Shown here: positions 25,130 through 33,021 of the stretch, piece by piece
Layout: the number at the start of each line of letters is the position of its first letter
How positions within the stretch are numbered: the first letter of the stretch is position 1
NCBI GenBank assembly: GCA_963728935.1
Contig: CAVSMC010000002.1
Location: 186,001 to 250,000 of the forward strand
Origin: CAVSMC01 sp963728935
GTDB lineage: Bacteria > Pseudomonadota > Gammaproteobacteria > Burkholderiales > Casimicrobiaceae
Direction of reading: 5' to 3'
Length of the DNA: 64,000 nt
Made by a program: the position numbers and the translations under genes
Notes under the pieces: model-generated
Databases searched by the model: none
What the model was told of the DNA's origin: nothing
What the model saw: only the letters and a program-made list of their open reading frames with translations

Positions 25130-25923
25130 TGCGAGAGCCATCCGCCGTCGACCGGCGCCGCGGCGCCGCGAATCTGCGCCGCGGCGCCGGAGCACAGGGA
25201 ACACCGTGAGCGCACCGATCTGCTCCGGCGTCGCAAACGCGAGCGACGGCTGCTTCTCGCCGAGCAGACGCGCCGTCGCCACGTCGCGGGAAACACGTTC
25301 CCGCGCTGCGATGTCGTCGATCTGCTTCTGCACGAGCGGCGTCAGCACCCAGCCCGGACAGATCGCATTGCACGTGATGCCGGTCGTTGCGGTTTCGAGC
25401 GCCACGACCTTGGTGAGGCCGACGACGCCATGCTTCGCCGCCACGTAGGCGATCTTGCTCTTCGAAGCGACCAGGCCGTGCACAGACGCAATGTTCACGA
25501 TGCGGCCCCAGTTGCGCGCCCTCATCTGCGGCAGAACGGCCTTGATCGCGTGGAAGTTCGACGACAGGTTCGTCGCCACGATCGCATCCCAGCGCTCGTC
25601 GGGAAACTCCTCAGTCGGTGCCGTATGCTGGATGCCCGCGTTGTTGACGAGCAGGTCGACGGCACCGAACGCGCGTGTCGCCTCGGCGACCATCCGGCGA
25701 ACATCGGCCGGCTTCGCGATGTCGGCGCCGTCGAAGACGACGTTGACGCCATACTCGCTCGCAAGCCGCCGACGAGAGGCTTCGATCTCCCGCGCGTCGC
25801 CAAACCGGTTCAGCACACGTTCGCGCCTTCCGCGGCGAGCGCTCGCGCGATGCCGAGCCCGATGCCGCTCGTGGAGCCGGTGACGATCGCGGATCGGGCT
25901 TCGAGCGTTCGTGTCGTTTTCAT
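25126..25923 (-). pseudogene. D-3-hydroxybutyrate dehydrogenase with two frameshifts
   Basis: The ATG at 25923 opens a classical SDR (ARSAIVTGSTSGIGLGIARAL) that hits a stop within GANVC. Restoring one base near 25815 joins it to LNRFGDAREIEA and the rest of a bacterial 3-hydroxybutyrate dehydrogenase: NNAGIQHTAP, NIASVHGLVAS, the YVAAKHG active site, GWVLTPLV. A second, opposite shift near 25198 is needed to reach the family's C-terminus (LCSGAAAQIRGAA, VDGGWLSQ). Intact, it would oxidise 3-hydroxybutyrate to acetoacetate for the CoA-transferase downstream. Two independent shifts favour a pseudogene over a read error. Confidence 0.8.
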
Positions 25924-25929
25924 AGCTGC

Positions 25930-26358
25930 CTAGAGCCCAAAGACACGGTCGTTCTCGACGCCAACACGGTCGCCGACGCGAAGGTGGACGTTGCGCGAAT
26001 CCTCGATGATCGCCGTGCTTCCGGAATCAAGCCGAACCGTAATCCGATAGCGCGAGCCGCTCACTTCCCGCCCCACTCCGTGGCCGACCGCCGCGCCCCC
26101 GATCGCGCCGCCGATCGTCGCGACGGTGTTGCCTCCGCCACTGCTGATCTGGTGGCCCATGACGCTGCCTGCGCCGCCGCCGACAACGGTGCGGACGCGG
26201 ATCGGCTCGCCGTCCGAACTTCGGTAGATCTCAATCGCCTCGACCATTCCATAGTCGACGCGCACCGCGGAGGCCCGCGCGAACGGCCAGTTCGCGCACG
26301 ACGACAGCATCGTTGCCGTCAGTGCGAGCGCCGCGAATCGAATCAAACGTTCAATCAT
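25930..26358 (-). CDS. Glycine-zipper outer-membrane lipoprotein (SlyB/Pcp-like), paralog 1
   Basis: The 142-aa protein starts at 26358 after an AGGAAGG site. It has a lipoprotein signal (FAALALTATMLSSC, lipobox LSSC), then a central glycine-zipper region (GGGAGSVMGHQISSGGGN, GGAIGGAAVGHGVG) and a small beta-rich C-terminus (RYRITVRLDSGS). Relatives tune outer-membrane integrity under stress. The paralog at 56702 matches through the whole length. It is the first gene of the minus-strand 3-hydroxybutyrate operon, 6 bp before bdh, and is preceded by a copy of the 16-copy element. Confidence 0.85.
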   Translation of the reverse strand: MIERLIRFAALALTATMLSSCANWPFARASAVRVDYGMVEAIEIYRSSDGEPIRVRTVVGGGAGSVMGHQISSGGGNTVATIGGAIGGAAVGHGVGREVSGSRYRITVRLDSGSTAIIEDSRNVHLRVGDRVGVENDRVFGL

Positions 26359-26494
26359 GGTGCCTTCCTTCGAACGAGTGGACGATGGGTGGCAGGGGAG
26401 GCGATTGCACGCTTTGGGGAGGATGATCGCGTGCCGTTGACGTATCGACCTCCCTGCCGTTGAAGCGAAATGACGAACCCGCATATGGCAGGCA

Positions 26495-26546
26495 TCGTAA
26501 TTTCCGGCTCGCCCGAAGTCGTCAGCGAAGCGTCGCCGTTTCGTCG
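26495..26546 (-). promoter_or_regulatory. GACG-triplet promoter element upstream of lipoprotein/3-hydroxybutyrate operon
   Basis: Half-sites GACG, GACG and GACG follow at exactly 11-bp steps on the minus strand, then TACGAT begins 20 bp after the third. The last base of the hexamer is 136 bp before the lipoprotein ATG. This is one of three copies in which all three half-sites are exact. Confidence 0.7.
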
Positions 26547-26660
26547 TGATTGCGTGGACCGGTATGCAGCGCCAAGACGCCGCCACCGACGCAAACGGTG
26601 GTCTGCATGAAGACCGTGCAGCCGACTTGAATGTCGCGCGCACGACGGTCACCCAATGCG

Positions 26661-26712
26661 GATGATCTGGCGACGCCACGCTGACAACTTCGCGCCGGGC
26701 TGTCTTTACGCT
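26661..26712 (+). promoter_or_regulatory. GACG-triplet promoter element upstream of the HtrA remnant
   Basis: Half-sites are GATG, GACG and GACA at 11-bp steps, followed by TACGCT at the usual distance. The hexamer ends 54 bp before the presumed GTG of the broken protease gene. It is divergent from the copy at 26495, with 114 bp between the two. The 26359-26766 stretch holds nothing else that I can identify. Confidence 0.65.
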
Positions 26713-26766
26713 AGCTCTAACGCGTTGCGACGAACGATTCGCGCGGCGCGGCGGTCGAGTCGAGGC

Positions 26767-27120
26767 GTGACAGTGAGTTCCACGGGGCACACGATAAGAC
26801 GCTCGCTGCATATGTTATTGGCGCTTGCGCTGGCAGCCGCAGTCGGCGGTCTGTCGGTGTACGGCCTGTTGTACATGCACTCCGCCCCGGCGAGTCGCGT
26901 TTGGACGCCGATGATTACGCTCGTCGCAGCCAGCCGTGCACCCCTGTTCCCATCCGCTGCCTCCATCGGCGCGGCGATGTCGTGCTCGGGTCCGGCGTCA
27001 TCGTCGATGGCGACGGTTATCGTGACCAATCGTCACATCGTCGGAGATGCATCCGACCTCGCTGTCGCAATCGCAGACGGTACGTTGCAGGCGACGCAAC
27101 GAGGATCTGCGCGTTTCATC
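26767..27120 (+). pseudogene. HtrA/DegP-type serine protease remnant
   Basis: An N-terminal signal anchor (SLHMLLALALAAAVGGL) is followed by protease-domain pieces spread over two frames: GDVVLGSGVIVDGDGY in one, then VTNRHIVGDASDLAVAIADG in the other. TNRHIV is the catalytic His motif. At least two frameshifts are needed (one near 27020 by a single extra base), and the Asp, Ser and PDZ parts are gone. An intact relative lies at 42216. Confidence 0.7.
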
Positions 27121-27131
27121 GCGCCAAAGGA

Positions 27132-27664
27132 TTGGCGTGCGCCGTCGTGTCGATCATCTGCGCGATCTCGCATGCGCATGCACAGCCGAGCGTGTCGGCG
27201 CATGTTGCCAAGGAGATCAGAGGCGCGATCGAGGGCGCGGAAATCGGATTGCCATTGCCGACGGGCCTGCGCGGGCAGTTCGGTTCCGCGGAGTGGGTTG
27301 CAACCCTGAATCTCGACGTCGCTCGATGGCACGCAACGGCGCACGCGCACGGCCATTCACACGTCGGCGACTTCGGCGAGACGCCGCAATCGCGTTTGCT
27401 GCCCGCTAGCCGCGGATCGTTCGAGCGTTTTGTCGAGATCGGCGCTGGGGCGCATCGGCTCTGTCTACCCACGAACTGGGCGAGCGGCAGCTCGGTACCC
27501 ACTTTCAGTTTGGCGAGTATGTCGCGTCGGCGTCGGTGCGGGCTCGGCGAGCGCCGGCGGCTCACGGTGGCATTACGGCGGTTGCACGAATCGAACTGCG
27601 GCATCACCGTTCCAACAGCGGGCTCACGGCTTTCGGCGTGCGCTTTGAATACCGTTTGGCTTGA
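27132..27664 (+). pseudogene. PagL-type lipid A 3-O-deacylase remnant
   Basis: The frame from a TTG at 27132 gives a signal peptide (LACAVVSIICAISHAHAQ) and then LNLDVARWHATAHAHGH and FVEIGAGAHRL, typical of the outer-membrane barrel PagL. From about 27465 the sequence continues in another frame with STHELGERQLGTHFQFGEY, LRHHRSNSGLTAFGV and EYRLA before a TGA at 27662. The His and Ser of RHHRSNSG fit the PagL catalytic region. At least one, and probably more, frameshifts disable the gene. PagL removes a 3-O-acyl chain from lipid A. Confidence 0.65.
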
Positions 27665-27768
27665 CGCGACGCGTCAGGCAGCGCTGCGCGGTTAGCCGTG
27701 CGGAGCGCCGACGATGGAGCGCCGCGTCGACCGATTCGACGCCGTCTTCGGCCTCTTCACAAAATCCT

Positions 27769-27820
27769 GATGGAATACAGACCGTTCGTTGACGACTCCG
27801 CGCGTGCGCAGCGCTACGCT
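27769..27820 (+). promoter_or_regulatory. GACG-triplet promoter element upstream of small protein 27909
   Basis: Half-sites GATG, GACC and GACG at 11-bp steps, then TACGCT. The hexamer ends 88 bp before the ATG. The downstream 36 bp are nearly identical to the copy at 58322, which precedes the paralogous gene. Confidence 0.65.
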
Positions 27821-27908
27821 CGCATCGTGTACACACGGCCATGCGCAGAGCAATGTGGCGACCCGTTTGTACAGGTGAAGACATGACAAACTCCGTCGAG
27901 GCAAGACC

Positions 27909-28121
27909 ATGAACGACTACAAGCCGCTGGTGAGCTCCGCTCCCGCACACAGCATCCTGAACGCGCAGGCGTTCCAATACACGAACAGCGTCGGGACCGA
28001 CATTCGCAAGACATTCGAGAAATTCAGACGGAGTCAGGCGAGCGCTGCTCGCGCGCTGGTGAACGCCGCGAGCAACGTGCGGCCGTTGGCGCTAGCTTGC
28101 TCGCAGCCGATCGCACGCTGA
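27909..28121 (+). CDS. Small protein with DYKPLVSSA-type N-terminus, paralog 1
   Basis: The 70-aa protein has no signal peptide or membrane segment. Its first 45 residues (DYKPLVSSAPAHSILNAQ, YTNSVGTDIRKTF) are almost the same as those of the 80-aa protein at 58404, and the two then diverge after a basic, Arg/Ala-rich stretch. I do not recognise the family. The conservation of protein but not of flanking DNA, together with a shared promoter element, supports a real gene. Its basic charge would allow nucleic-acid or membrane contact, but no function can be assigned. Confidence 0.65.
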   Translation: MNDYKPLVSSAPAHSILNAQAFQYTNSVGTDIRKTFEKFRRSQASAARALVNAASNVRPLALACSQPIAR

Positions 28122-28177
28122 CCGAACGCTCCGGCCGCATCGGTGAAGAGCGACGGCTGCGGTCGCGCTGACGCCCC

Positions 28178-29101
28178 ATGAAGACCAAAGTGATCGTCAT
28201 GACGGGCGCGACCGGCGCCGTCGGCGCCGCCGCCGCGCGGCGCCTCGTCTCGGATGGCCACCACGTGGTCCTCGTCGGACGATCCGCTGCCAAGACGTCC
28301 GCGCTCGCACATGAACTGAATACCGAGTACTTCATCGCCGATTTCACCCGATTCGGGTACGTGCGCGAGCTCGCCGCTCGGCTGCTTGCGCGCTATCCGC
28401 GAATCGACGTCCTCGCCCACAACGCCGGCGGCGTCTTCGGTCCCGAGCGTCGCCTGACGCCCGACGGGCACGAGATGACATTCCAGGTGAACTATCTCGC
28501 GGGATTCGTGCTGACCACGCTGCTCATCGATCGGCTGAAGAAGTCGCGTGCGACCGTAATCTGCGCGTCCGGCCTCGCCAGCACGTCCGCGAACATCGAC
28601 CTCTACGACCTGGAAAGCGAGAGGCGCTTCAGCGCGACGAAGGCGTATTGCAAAAGCAAGCTCGCGCAGATTCTCTTCGCGCGCGAGCTCTACAGGCGGT
28701 ACGGACGCGGGCGCGGCATCGAAACCGCGGCGTTCCACCGGGGCAACGTCGCGTCGGACACGTTTCGCAACGCGCCATCGCCACTTCGATGGCTGCGCGA
28801 CGGGCCGATCGGGCGTTTGTGGACGACGGATCCTGACGAAGGCGCCGACACGCTCGTGTTCCTTGCCGAAGCGCGACCCGATGTCGATTTCCCTTCGGGA
28901 CAGTTCTTCGTTCGGAACAAGGTTGCGATACCGAACGAGCAGGCCGAAGACCGCATGCTCGCCTTCGAGCTGTGGAACCGAAGCGAAACGATGGCCGAGA
29001 AAGCGGCGATAAGCAGCGCCGCGTCCCGCTGCGCAGCGCGCGCGGTCGTGGCGGTGGAGGCACCGTCACACAACTGCGACGGAAGCCGGATGTTTCGCTG
29101 A
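28178..29101 (+). CDS. Short-chain dehydrogenase/reductase, retinol-dehydrogenase-like
   Basis: The 307-aa protein is an extended-tail SDR. TGATGAVGAAAA is the NAD(P)-binding glycine motif, HNAGGVFGPE matches NNAG, the catalytic Ser lies in ICASGLAS, and YCKSKLA is the YxxxK motif. The last 40 residues are unlike the family and run into the promoter element of the next gene, so the end may have drifted. It oxidises or reduces an unknown alcohol/carbonyl. It is monocistronic or linked to the small gene upstream, with 56 bp between them. Confidence 0.8.
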   Translation: MKTKVIVMTGATGAVGAAAARRLVSDGHHVVLVGRSAAKTSALAHELNTEYFIADFTRFGYVRELAARLLARYPRIDVLAHNAGGVFGPERRLTPDGHEMTFQVNYLAGFVLTTLLIDRLKKSRATVICASGLASTSANIDLYDLESERRFSATKAYCKSKLAQILFARELYRRYGRGRGIETAAFHRGNVASDTFRNAPSPLRWLRDGPIGRLWTTDPDEGADTLVFLAEARPDVDFPSGQFFVRNKVAIPNEQAEDRMLAFELWNRSETMAEKAAISSAASRCAARAVVAVEAPSHNCDGSRMFR

Positions 29102-29129
29102 CATACGGTCATCCCCCAACGCGTAATCT
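29078..29129 (+). promoter_or_regulatory. GACG-triplet promoter element upstream of the phosphotransacetylase operon
   Basis: Half-sites GACG, GATG and GACA at 11-bp steps, then TAATCT. The hexamer ends 30 bp before the ATG at 29160. The first half overlaps the end of the SDR gene, so it is the only copy that is not fully intergenic. Confidence 0.6.
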
Positions 29130-29159
29130 CGACCCCATCAGCCCAACAGCCGGTGTTCC

Positions 29160-30668
29160 ATGACACTCGACCCAACGTTCCAACCCGCAGACGACCTCGA
29201 AGTCCTCCGCAACCGTACATTCGACGAGATCGCCGTCGGCGACCGCGCGAGCATCGAGCGCACGCTGACCGCGGCCGACATCCAGTTGTTCGCCGCGATG
29301 TCCGGCGACATCAACCCGCAGCACATCGACGCCGAGTTCGCCGCGTCGACCCGATACCACGGCGTCATCGCGCACGGGATGTGGGGCGCGGCGCTGATCT
29401 CCGCCGTTCTGGGCACGCGGTTGCCAGGACCGGGCACCGTCTATGCCGGCCAGACCCTCGAGTTCCACGCGCCGCTCCGCGTCGGCGACACGCTGAAGAT
29501 CTCGGTCACCGTCACGGCGCGCGACGAGAAGAACCATCGCGTCGTTCTCGATTGCAATTGCACGAATCAGGATGGCAAGACGGTCATCACGGGCGAGGCA
29601 ACGGTGCTGGCACCCACCGAGCGCATCGAGCGATCGCGCAGCACACTACCGCAAGTGCGAATCGCGATCGCGCAGGGCGACGATCTCGTTCGGCTGGTTC
29701 AGCACGTGCGGCCGCTCGGGCGCATCAAGGTCGCGGTCGTGCACCCATGCGACGACGTGAGCCTGTCCGCCGCCGTCGACGCCCATGCCGCCGGACTGAT
29801 CGATCCGGTGCTCGTCGGTCCACGCGCGCGCATCGAGGCCGTCGCGCAAAAGGCGGGCTTGAGCATCGAAGGCCTCGCGATCGAGGACGTGCCGCACAGC
29901 CACGCCGCCGCCGCACGCGGCGTCGAGCTCGCGGTCAAGGGCGACGTCGAGGCGCTGATGAAGGGCAGCCTGCACACCGACGAGCTGATGGGAGCCGTCG
30001 TCGCGAGCCCGCTTCGCACCGGGCGCCGCATGAGCCATTGCTTCCTGCTGCAGACGCCGGCGTACCCGCGGCCGTTCATCATCACGGACGCCGCCGTCAA
30101 CATCGCACCGACGCTGCCGGAGAAAGCGGACATCATTCGCAACGCGATCGACCTCGCGCACGCGTTCGGCGTCGCAAACCCGCGCGTCGCGATCCTGGCG
30201 GCCGTCGAAACGGTGAATCCGAACATGCCGGCGACGCTCGATGCGGCGGCGCTGTGCAAGATGGCCGATCGCGGCCAGATCGAAGGCGCCGTGCTCGACG
30301 GACCGCTCGCGTTCGACAACGCCGTATCCGCCGCCGCCGCGCGCACCAAGGGGATCGTGTCCGACGTCGCAGGCGCCGCCGACATCCTGGTCGTTCCCGA
30401 CCTCGAGAGCGGCAACATGCTCGCGAAGCAGCTGATGTATCTCGGCGGTGCGGCGAGTGCGGGCATCGTCCTCGGTGCCCGCGTGCCGATCGTGCTCACG
30501 AGCCGCGCCGATTCTCGCGAGTCGCGCATCGCGTCATGCGCGGTCGCGCTCGTCGCGGCGCGGCGCAATGCGCGGCCCGGCGCAATCGCCGGATCGCAGC
30601 CGGCGCAACCCGCCCGCGCGCCCGAAGCCGCGGTACGAAAACCTGCATCGCTGGAACTCCATTCATGA
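29160..30668 (+). CDS. Bifunctional MaoC-like hydratase / phosphate acyltransferase
   Basis: The 502-aa protein fuses two domains. Residues of about 15-140 form a MaoC-type (R)-specific enoyl-CoA hydratase (FAAMSGDINPQHIDAEFA, HGMWGAALISAVLG). Residues of about 165-470 form a phosphotransacetylase/phosphotransbutyrylase domain (VAVVHPCDDVSLSAAVDAH, SHCFLLQTPAYPRPFIITDAAVNI in pieces, NPNMPATLDAAAL). This fusion commonly pairs with acetate kinase to turn acyl-CoA into acyl-phosphate and ATP. The TGA overlaps the ackA ATG, so the genes are coupled. Confidence 0.9.
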   Translation: MTLDPTFQPADDLEVLRNRTFDEIAVGDRASIERTLTAADIQLFAAMSGDINPQHIDAEFAASTRYHGVIAHGMWGAALISAVLGTRLPGPGTVYAGQTLEFHAPLRVGDTLKISVTVTARDEKNHRVVLDCNCTNQDGKTVITGEATVLAPTERIERSRSTLPQVRIAIAQGDDLVRLVQHVRPLGRIKVAVVHPCDDVSLSAAVDAHAAGLIDPVLVGPRARIEAVAQKAGLSIEGLAIEDVPHSHAAAARGVELAVKGDVEALMKGSLHTDELMGAVVASPLRTGRRMSHCFLLQTPAYPRPFIITDAAVNIAPTLPEKADIIRNAIDLAHAFGVANPRVAILAAVETVNPNMPATLDAAALCKMADRGQIEGAVLDGPLAFDNAVSAAAARTKGIVSDVAGAADILVVPDLESGNMLAKQLMYLGGAASAGIVLGARVPIVLTSRADSRESRIASCAVALVAARRNARPGAIAGSQPAQPARAPEAAVRKPASLELHS

Positions 30669-31873
30669 GCATGCCGGTTCTGGTTCTCAATTGCGGCTCG
30701 TCGAGCATCAAGTTCGCGTTGTTCGACGGCGCCGCCGAGCCGTTGCCGCGCAAGCCGCTTCGGGCGGGCAGACTCGAAGGCATCGGCGGCAAGAACGCGA
30801 GACTCATCGAACAAGACTCGGCGCCTGTGAGCTTCGCGCTCGATGCGGAAAGGCCTTATCACGCCGCGCTGCAGCGCGTGCGCGCCGTTGTGGAAAGGCA
30901 AACGGGCGGACAGCCGCCGGCGGCAATCGCCCATCGCGTCGTGCACGGCGGCAGCAAGTATGCGGCACCGGTGCGCGTCGACGCCCTCGTGCTCGCCGAC
31001 CTCAAGAGCTACATTCCGCTCGCGCCGCTGCATCAGCCGTTCGCGCTTGAGGCGATTGAAATCCTGCTCTTCGAGCTGCCCGGATTGCCGCAGGTCGCAT
31101 GCTTCGACACGGCGTTCCATCGCACGCTCGCACCGGTCGAACAGATGATGGCGCTGCCGTACGAGCAATGGGAACGCGGCGTGCGGCGCTACGGATTTCA
31201 CGGCCTGTCGTACGAGTACATGGCGATCGCGCTCGCCGAGCGGCACGGCGATGCGGCGCGCGGACGGACGATCGTCGCGCATCTGGGCAGCGGCGCAAGC
31301 CTGTGTGCGATGCATCGGCTGCAAAGCGTCGCCACGACGATGGGCTTTTCCGCGCTCGATGGCCTGATGATGGGCACGCGATGCGGCTCGCTCGACCCCG
31401 GCGTGCTTCTGCACCTGCTCGACAGCGAGAAGCTCGACACGAAGCAGCTCGCGCATCTGCTCTACCACGAGTCGGGCCTGCTTGGCGTGTCGGGCGTCTC
31501 GGCAAGCCCGAAGGATGTGCTCGAAGTCGAGCAGACGAACCATCGCGCACGCGCCGCGCTTGAGCTTTACGTGCGACGCGTCGTCCGCGAGATCGGCGCG
31601 CTCACCGCCGTGCTTGGTGGCCTCGACATGATCACGTTCACCGCAGGAGTTGGCGAGAACAGCGCGGTGTTACGCGAGCGCATCTGCAGTGCGTTCGCTT
31701 GGCTTGGCATGGACCTCGACGGCGACGCCAATCGCGCCAATAAATCGACGATCTCGCGGCCGACGAGCCGCGTTCGCGTAGCGGTCGAATCGACCAACGA
31801 GGAATGGATGGCGGCGTGCCACGCGGTGCAAACGTTGCGCGGCGCTGAAGTCCGCGAAGGAGTCAACCGATGA
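30665..31873 (+). CDS. ackA: Acetate/propionate kinase family protein
   Basis: The 402-aa protein is of the usual length for acetate kinase and has the ASKHA motifs: LVLNCGSSSIKFALF at the N-terminus, IAHRVVHGG, CFDTAFH, RYGFHGLSYEY, IVAHLGSGASLCA and GLMMGTRCGSLDPG, with TAGVGENS near the C-terminus. It makes ATP and the free acid from acyl-phosphate in the cytoplasm. It is coupled to the phosphate acyltransferase upstream (ATGA) and to a small gene downstream (also ATGA), forming an energy-conserving overflow or hypoxia module. Confidence 0.93.
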   Translation: MSMPVLVLNCGSSSIKFALFDGAAEPLPRKPLRAGRLEGIGGKNARLIEQDSAPVSFALDAERPYHAALQRVRAVVERQTGGQPPAAIAHRVVHGGSKYAAPVRVDALVLADLKSYIPLAPLHQPFALEAIEILLFELPGLPQVACFDTAFHRTLAPVEQMMALPYEQWERGVRRYGFHGLSYEYMAIALAERHGDAARGRTIVAHLGSGASLCAMHRLQSVATTMGFSALDGLMMGTRCGSLDPGVLLHLLDSEKLDTKQLAHLLYHESGLLGVSGVSASPKDVLEVEQTNHRARAALELYVRRVVREIGALTAVLGGLDMITFTAGVGENSAVLRERICSAFAWLGMDLDGDANRANKSTISRPTSRVRVAVESTNEEWMAACHAVQTLRGAEVREGVNR

Positions 31874-32205
31874 GTGATCGACACGACCCTTCCGAGATTG
31901 CTTGGTGGGTAAAAAACATCGACGAGATCGATCGTGAGATCTGCAGGCTTGGCCTGCTGTGCCAGGTAAGGATCCTCGATCACGGCGTCATCGAACGCGT
32001 GCTCAAGAGGGACGCTTCGGTGTGCGGAACATCGAACCCGATAGCTTTCGCGAAGCTGCACGACATGCTGATGCTGTACTTCGGCATTCGCAAGAAGTCC
32101 GTTGAAGCGCTCGGAGAGGTGCAAACGGAACAGATCGAGGGGCACGTCGTGGAGCAGCTTCGGAGCCGCTTCGCCGAATTGCTCGGAACCTGGCCGCCCG
32201 CATGA
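31870..32205 (+). CDS. Conserved small cytoplasmic protein of unknown function
   Basis: The 111-aa protein starts in an ATGA overlap with the acetate kinase stop, which argues strongly for a real, co-translated gene. It is soluble, with no signal or membrane segment, and mostly helical in appearance (DEIDREICRLGLLCQVRI, EGHVVEQLRSRFAELLG). I do not recognise the family. A regulatory or structural partner of the acetate kinase module is possible but unproven. Confidence 0.65.
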   Translation: MSDRHDPSEIAWWVKNIDEIDREICRLGLLCQVRILDHGVIERVLKRDASVCGTSNPIAFAKLHDMLMLYFGIRKKSVEALGEVQTEQIEGHVVEQLRSRFAELLGTWPPA

Positions 32206-32208
32206 GCG

Positions 32209-32639
32209 ATGGATAGAGCGTTCATCCCCGCAATGGCAGGCGTGCTCGGTTGGCTCGTTGGCAGCTCGGCCACCGTCGCGACCACGTGGATCATACAGAA
32301 GAGCGCGACCAGGCGTGAGCCGATCCAGCTCGAGCTGCGCAAGCGGGAAGCGCTCTACGGCGAATTCATCGGCGAGTGCGCGAAGCTCCTGGTGGATGCG
32401 TTCACGCACACTCTCGACGCGCCGGAGAAGCTGTTGCCGCTTTACGCGCTGCTCAACCGCATCCGCCTTTGCGCATCGCAATCTGTGCTCGCCGAGGCCG
32501 AGCGCCTGCTGACGTGCGTCACCGACCAATACTTCGCGACGAACCTGTCACTCGAGGACATCCGCGAGCTCGCGCGTTCCGAAGGCGCCGATCCCTCAAG
32601 ACCTTCGGCGAGACATGCCGCGCGGAGCTCAGAGCGAAA
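32209..32639 (+). pseudogene. Membrane-anchored protein with frameshifted C-terminus
   Basis: The frame starts 3 bp after the previous gene. It has an N-terminal membrane helix (FIPAMAGVLGWLVGSSATV), then a helical cytoplasmic part (REALYGEFIGECAKLLVDAF, EDIRELARSEGADP). After GADP the frame becomes low-complexity, while the neighbouring frame continues naturally as LKTFGETCRAELRA, so one base is altered near 32596. The coding pattern ends at the inverted repeat at 32637, which may have removed the original stop. The function is unknown. Confidence 0.5.
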
Positions 32640-32720
32640 AGTAGGGTCAGACTCGACTTTTCAAGTTCACCCTCGCACTGCGCGGGTCGTGCCCGAAAAG
32701 TCGAGTCTGACCCTACTTTT
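32637..32720. repeat. Perfect 26-bp inverted repeat element
   Basis: Arms 32637-32662 and 32695-32720 are exact reverse complements around a 32-bp loop. The arms start with AAAAGTAGGGTCAGACTCGA. This resembles the GGGTCAGACYC-type palindromes that are scattered through proteobacterial genomes as REP-like or miniature mobile elements associated with IS200-like (RAYT) transposases. It could also fold as a strong terminator-like hairpin at the end of the acetate kinase operon. Confidence 0.8.
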
Positions 32721-32776
32721 CGCCGCGACGATCGCTCGCGCGGCCCCGCGGCGACGTCTTCCGCTCACCAAATCCC

Positions 32777-32828
32777 GACGGAATGCCGACGCTTCGCTCA
32801 CGACTCGCGCCGACTGTTCCCTTACGCT
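32777..32828 (+). promoter_or_regulatory. GACG-triplet promoter element upstream of the RND efflux operon
   Basis: Half-sites GACG, GACG and CACG at 11-bp steps, then TACGCT. An ATG at 32863 lies 34 bp downstream and the preferred nodT start at 33022 lies 193 bp downstream. The upstream flank (AAATCCC) is the same as in the copy at 58322. Confidence 0.7.
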
Positions 32829-33021
32829 GATGCCATATCGAAGCCCACACAGCGCGACGCCAATGCCGCTACTTGCACGCTTTGCTGACTTTTCCTGGTT
32901 GGTCCGGCCTGACCGCCGTTTTGCGAACCCGGCAGGCGCCGGACGTGAAGAAGCCGACGGGTCGCTGGCGACGCTGAACGCGGCTCACGACGGTCGAAGG
33001 TCAGCGCGCGACATCGCCGCC

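Noticed and set aside
24359..25816. BDH-FabI fusion protein of 485 aa
   Set aside because: The continuous frame exists only because of two frameshifts in bdh; the restored BDH ends at 25126 and FabI has its own ATGA-coupled start.
29699..31543. 614-codon antisense frame over phosphotransacetylase and acetate kinase
   Set aside because: It is a shadow of two well-supported genes; composition is Arg/Ala/Ser-rich without domains.
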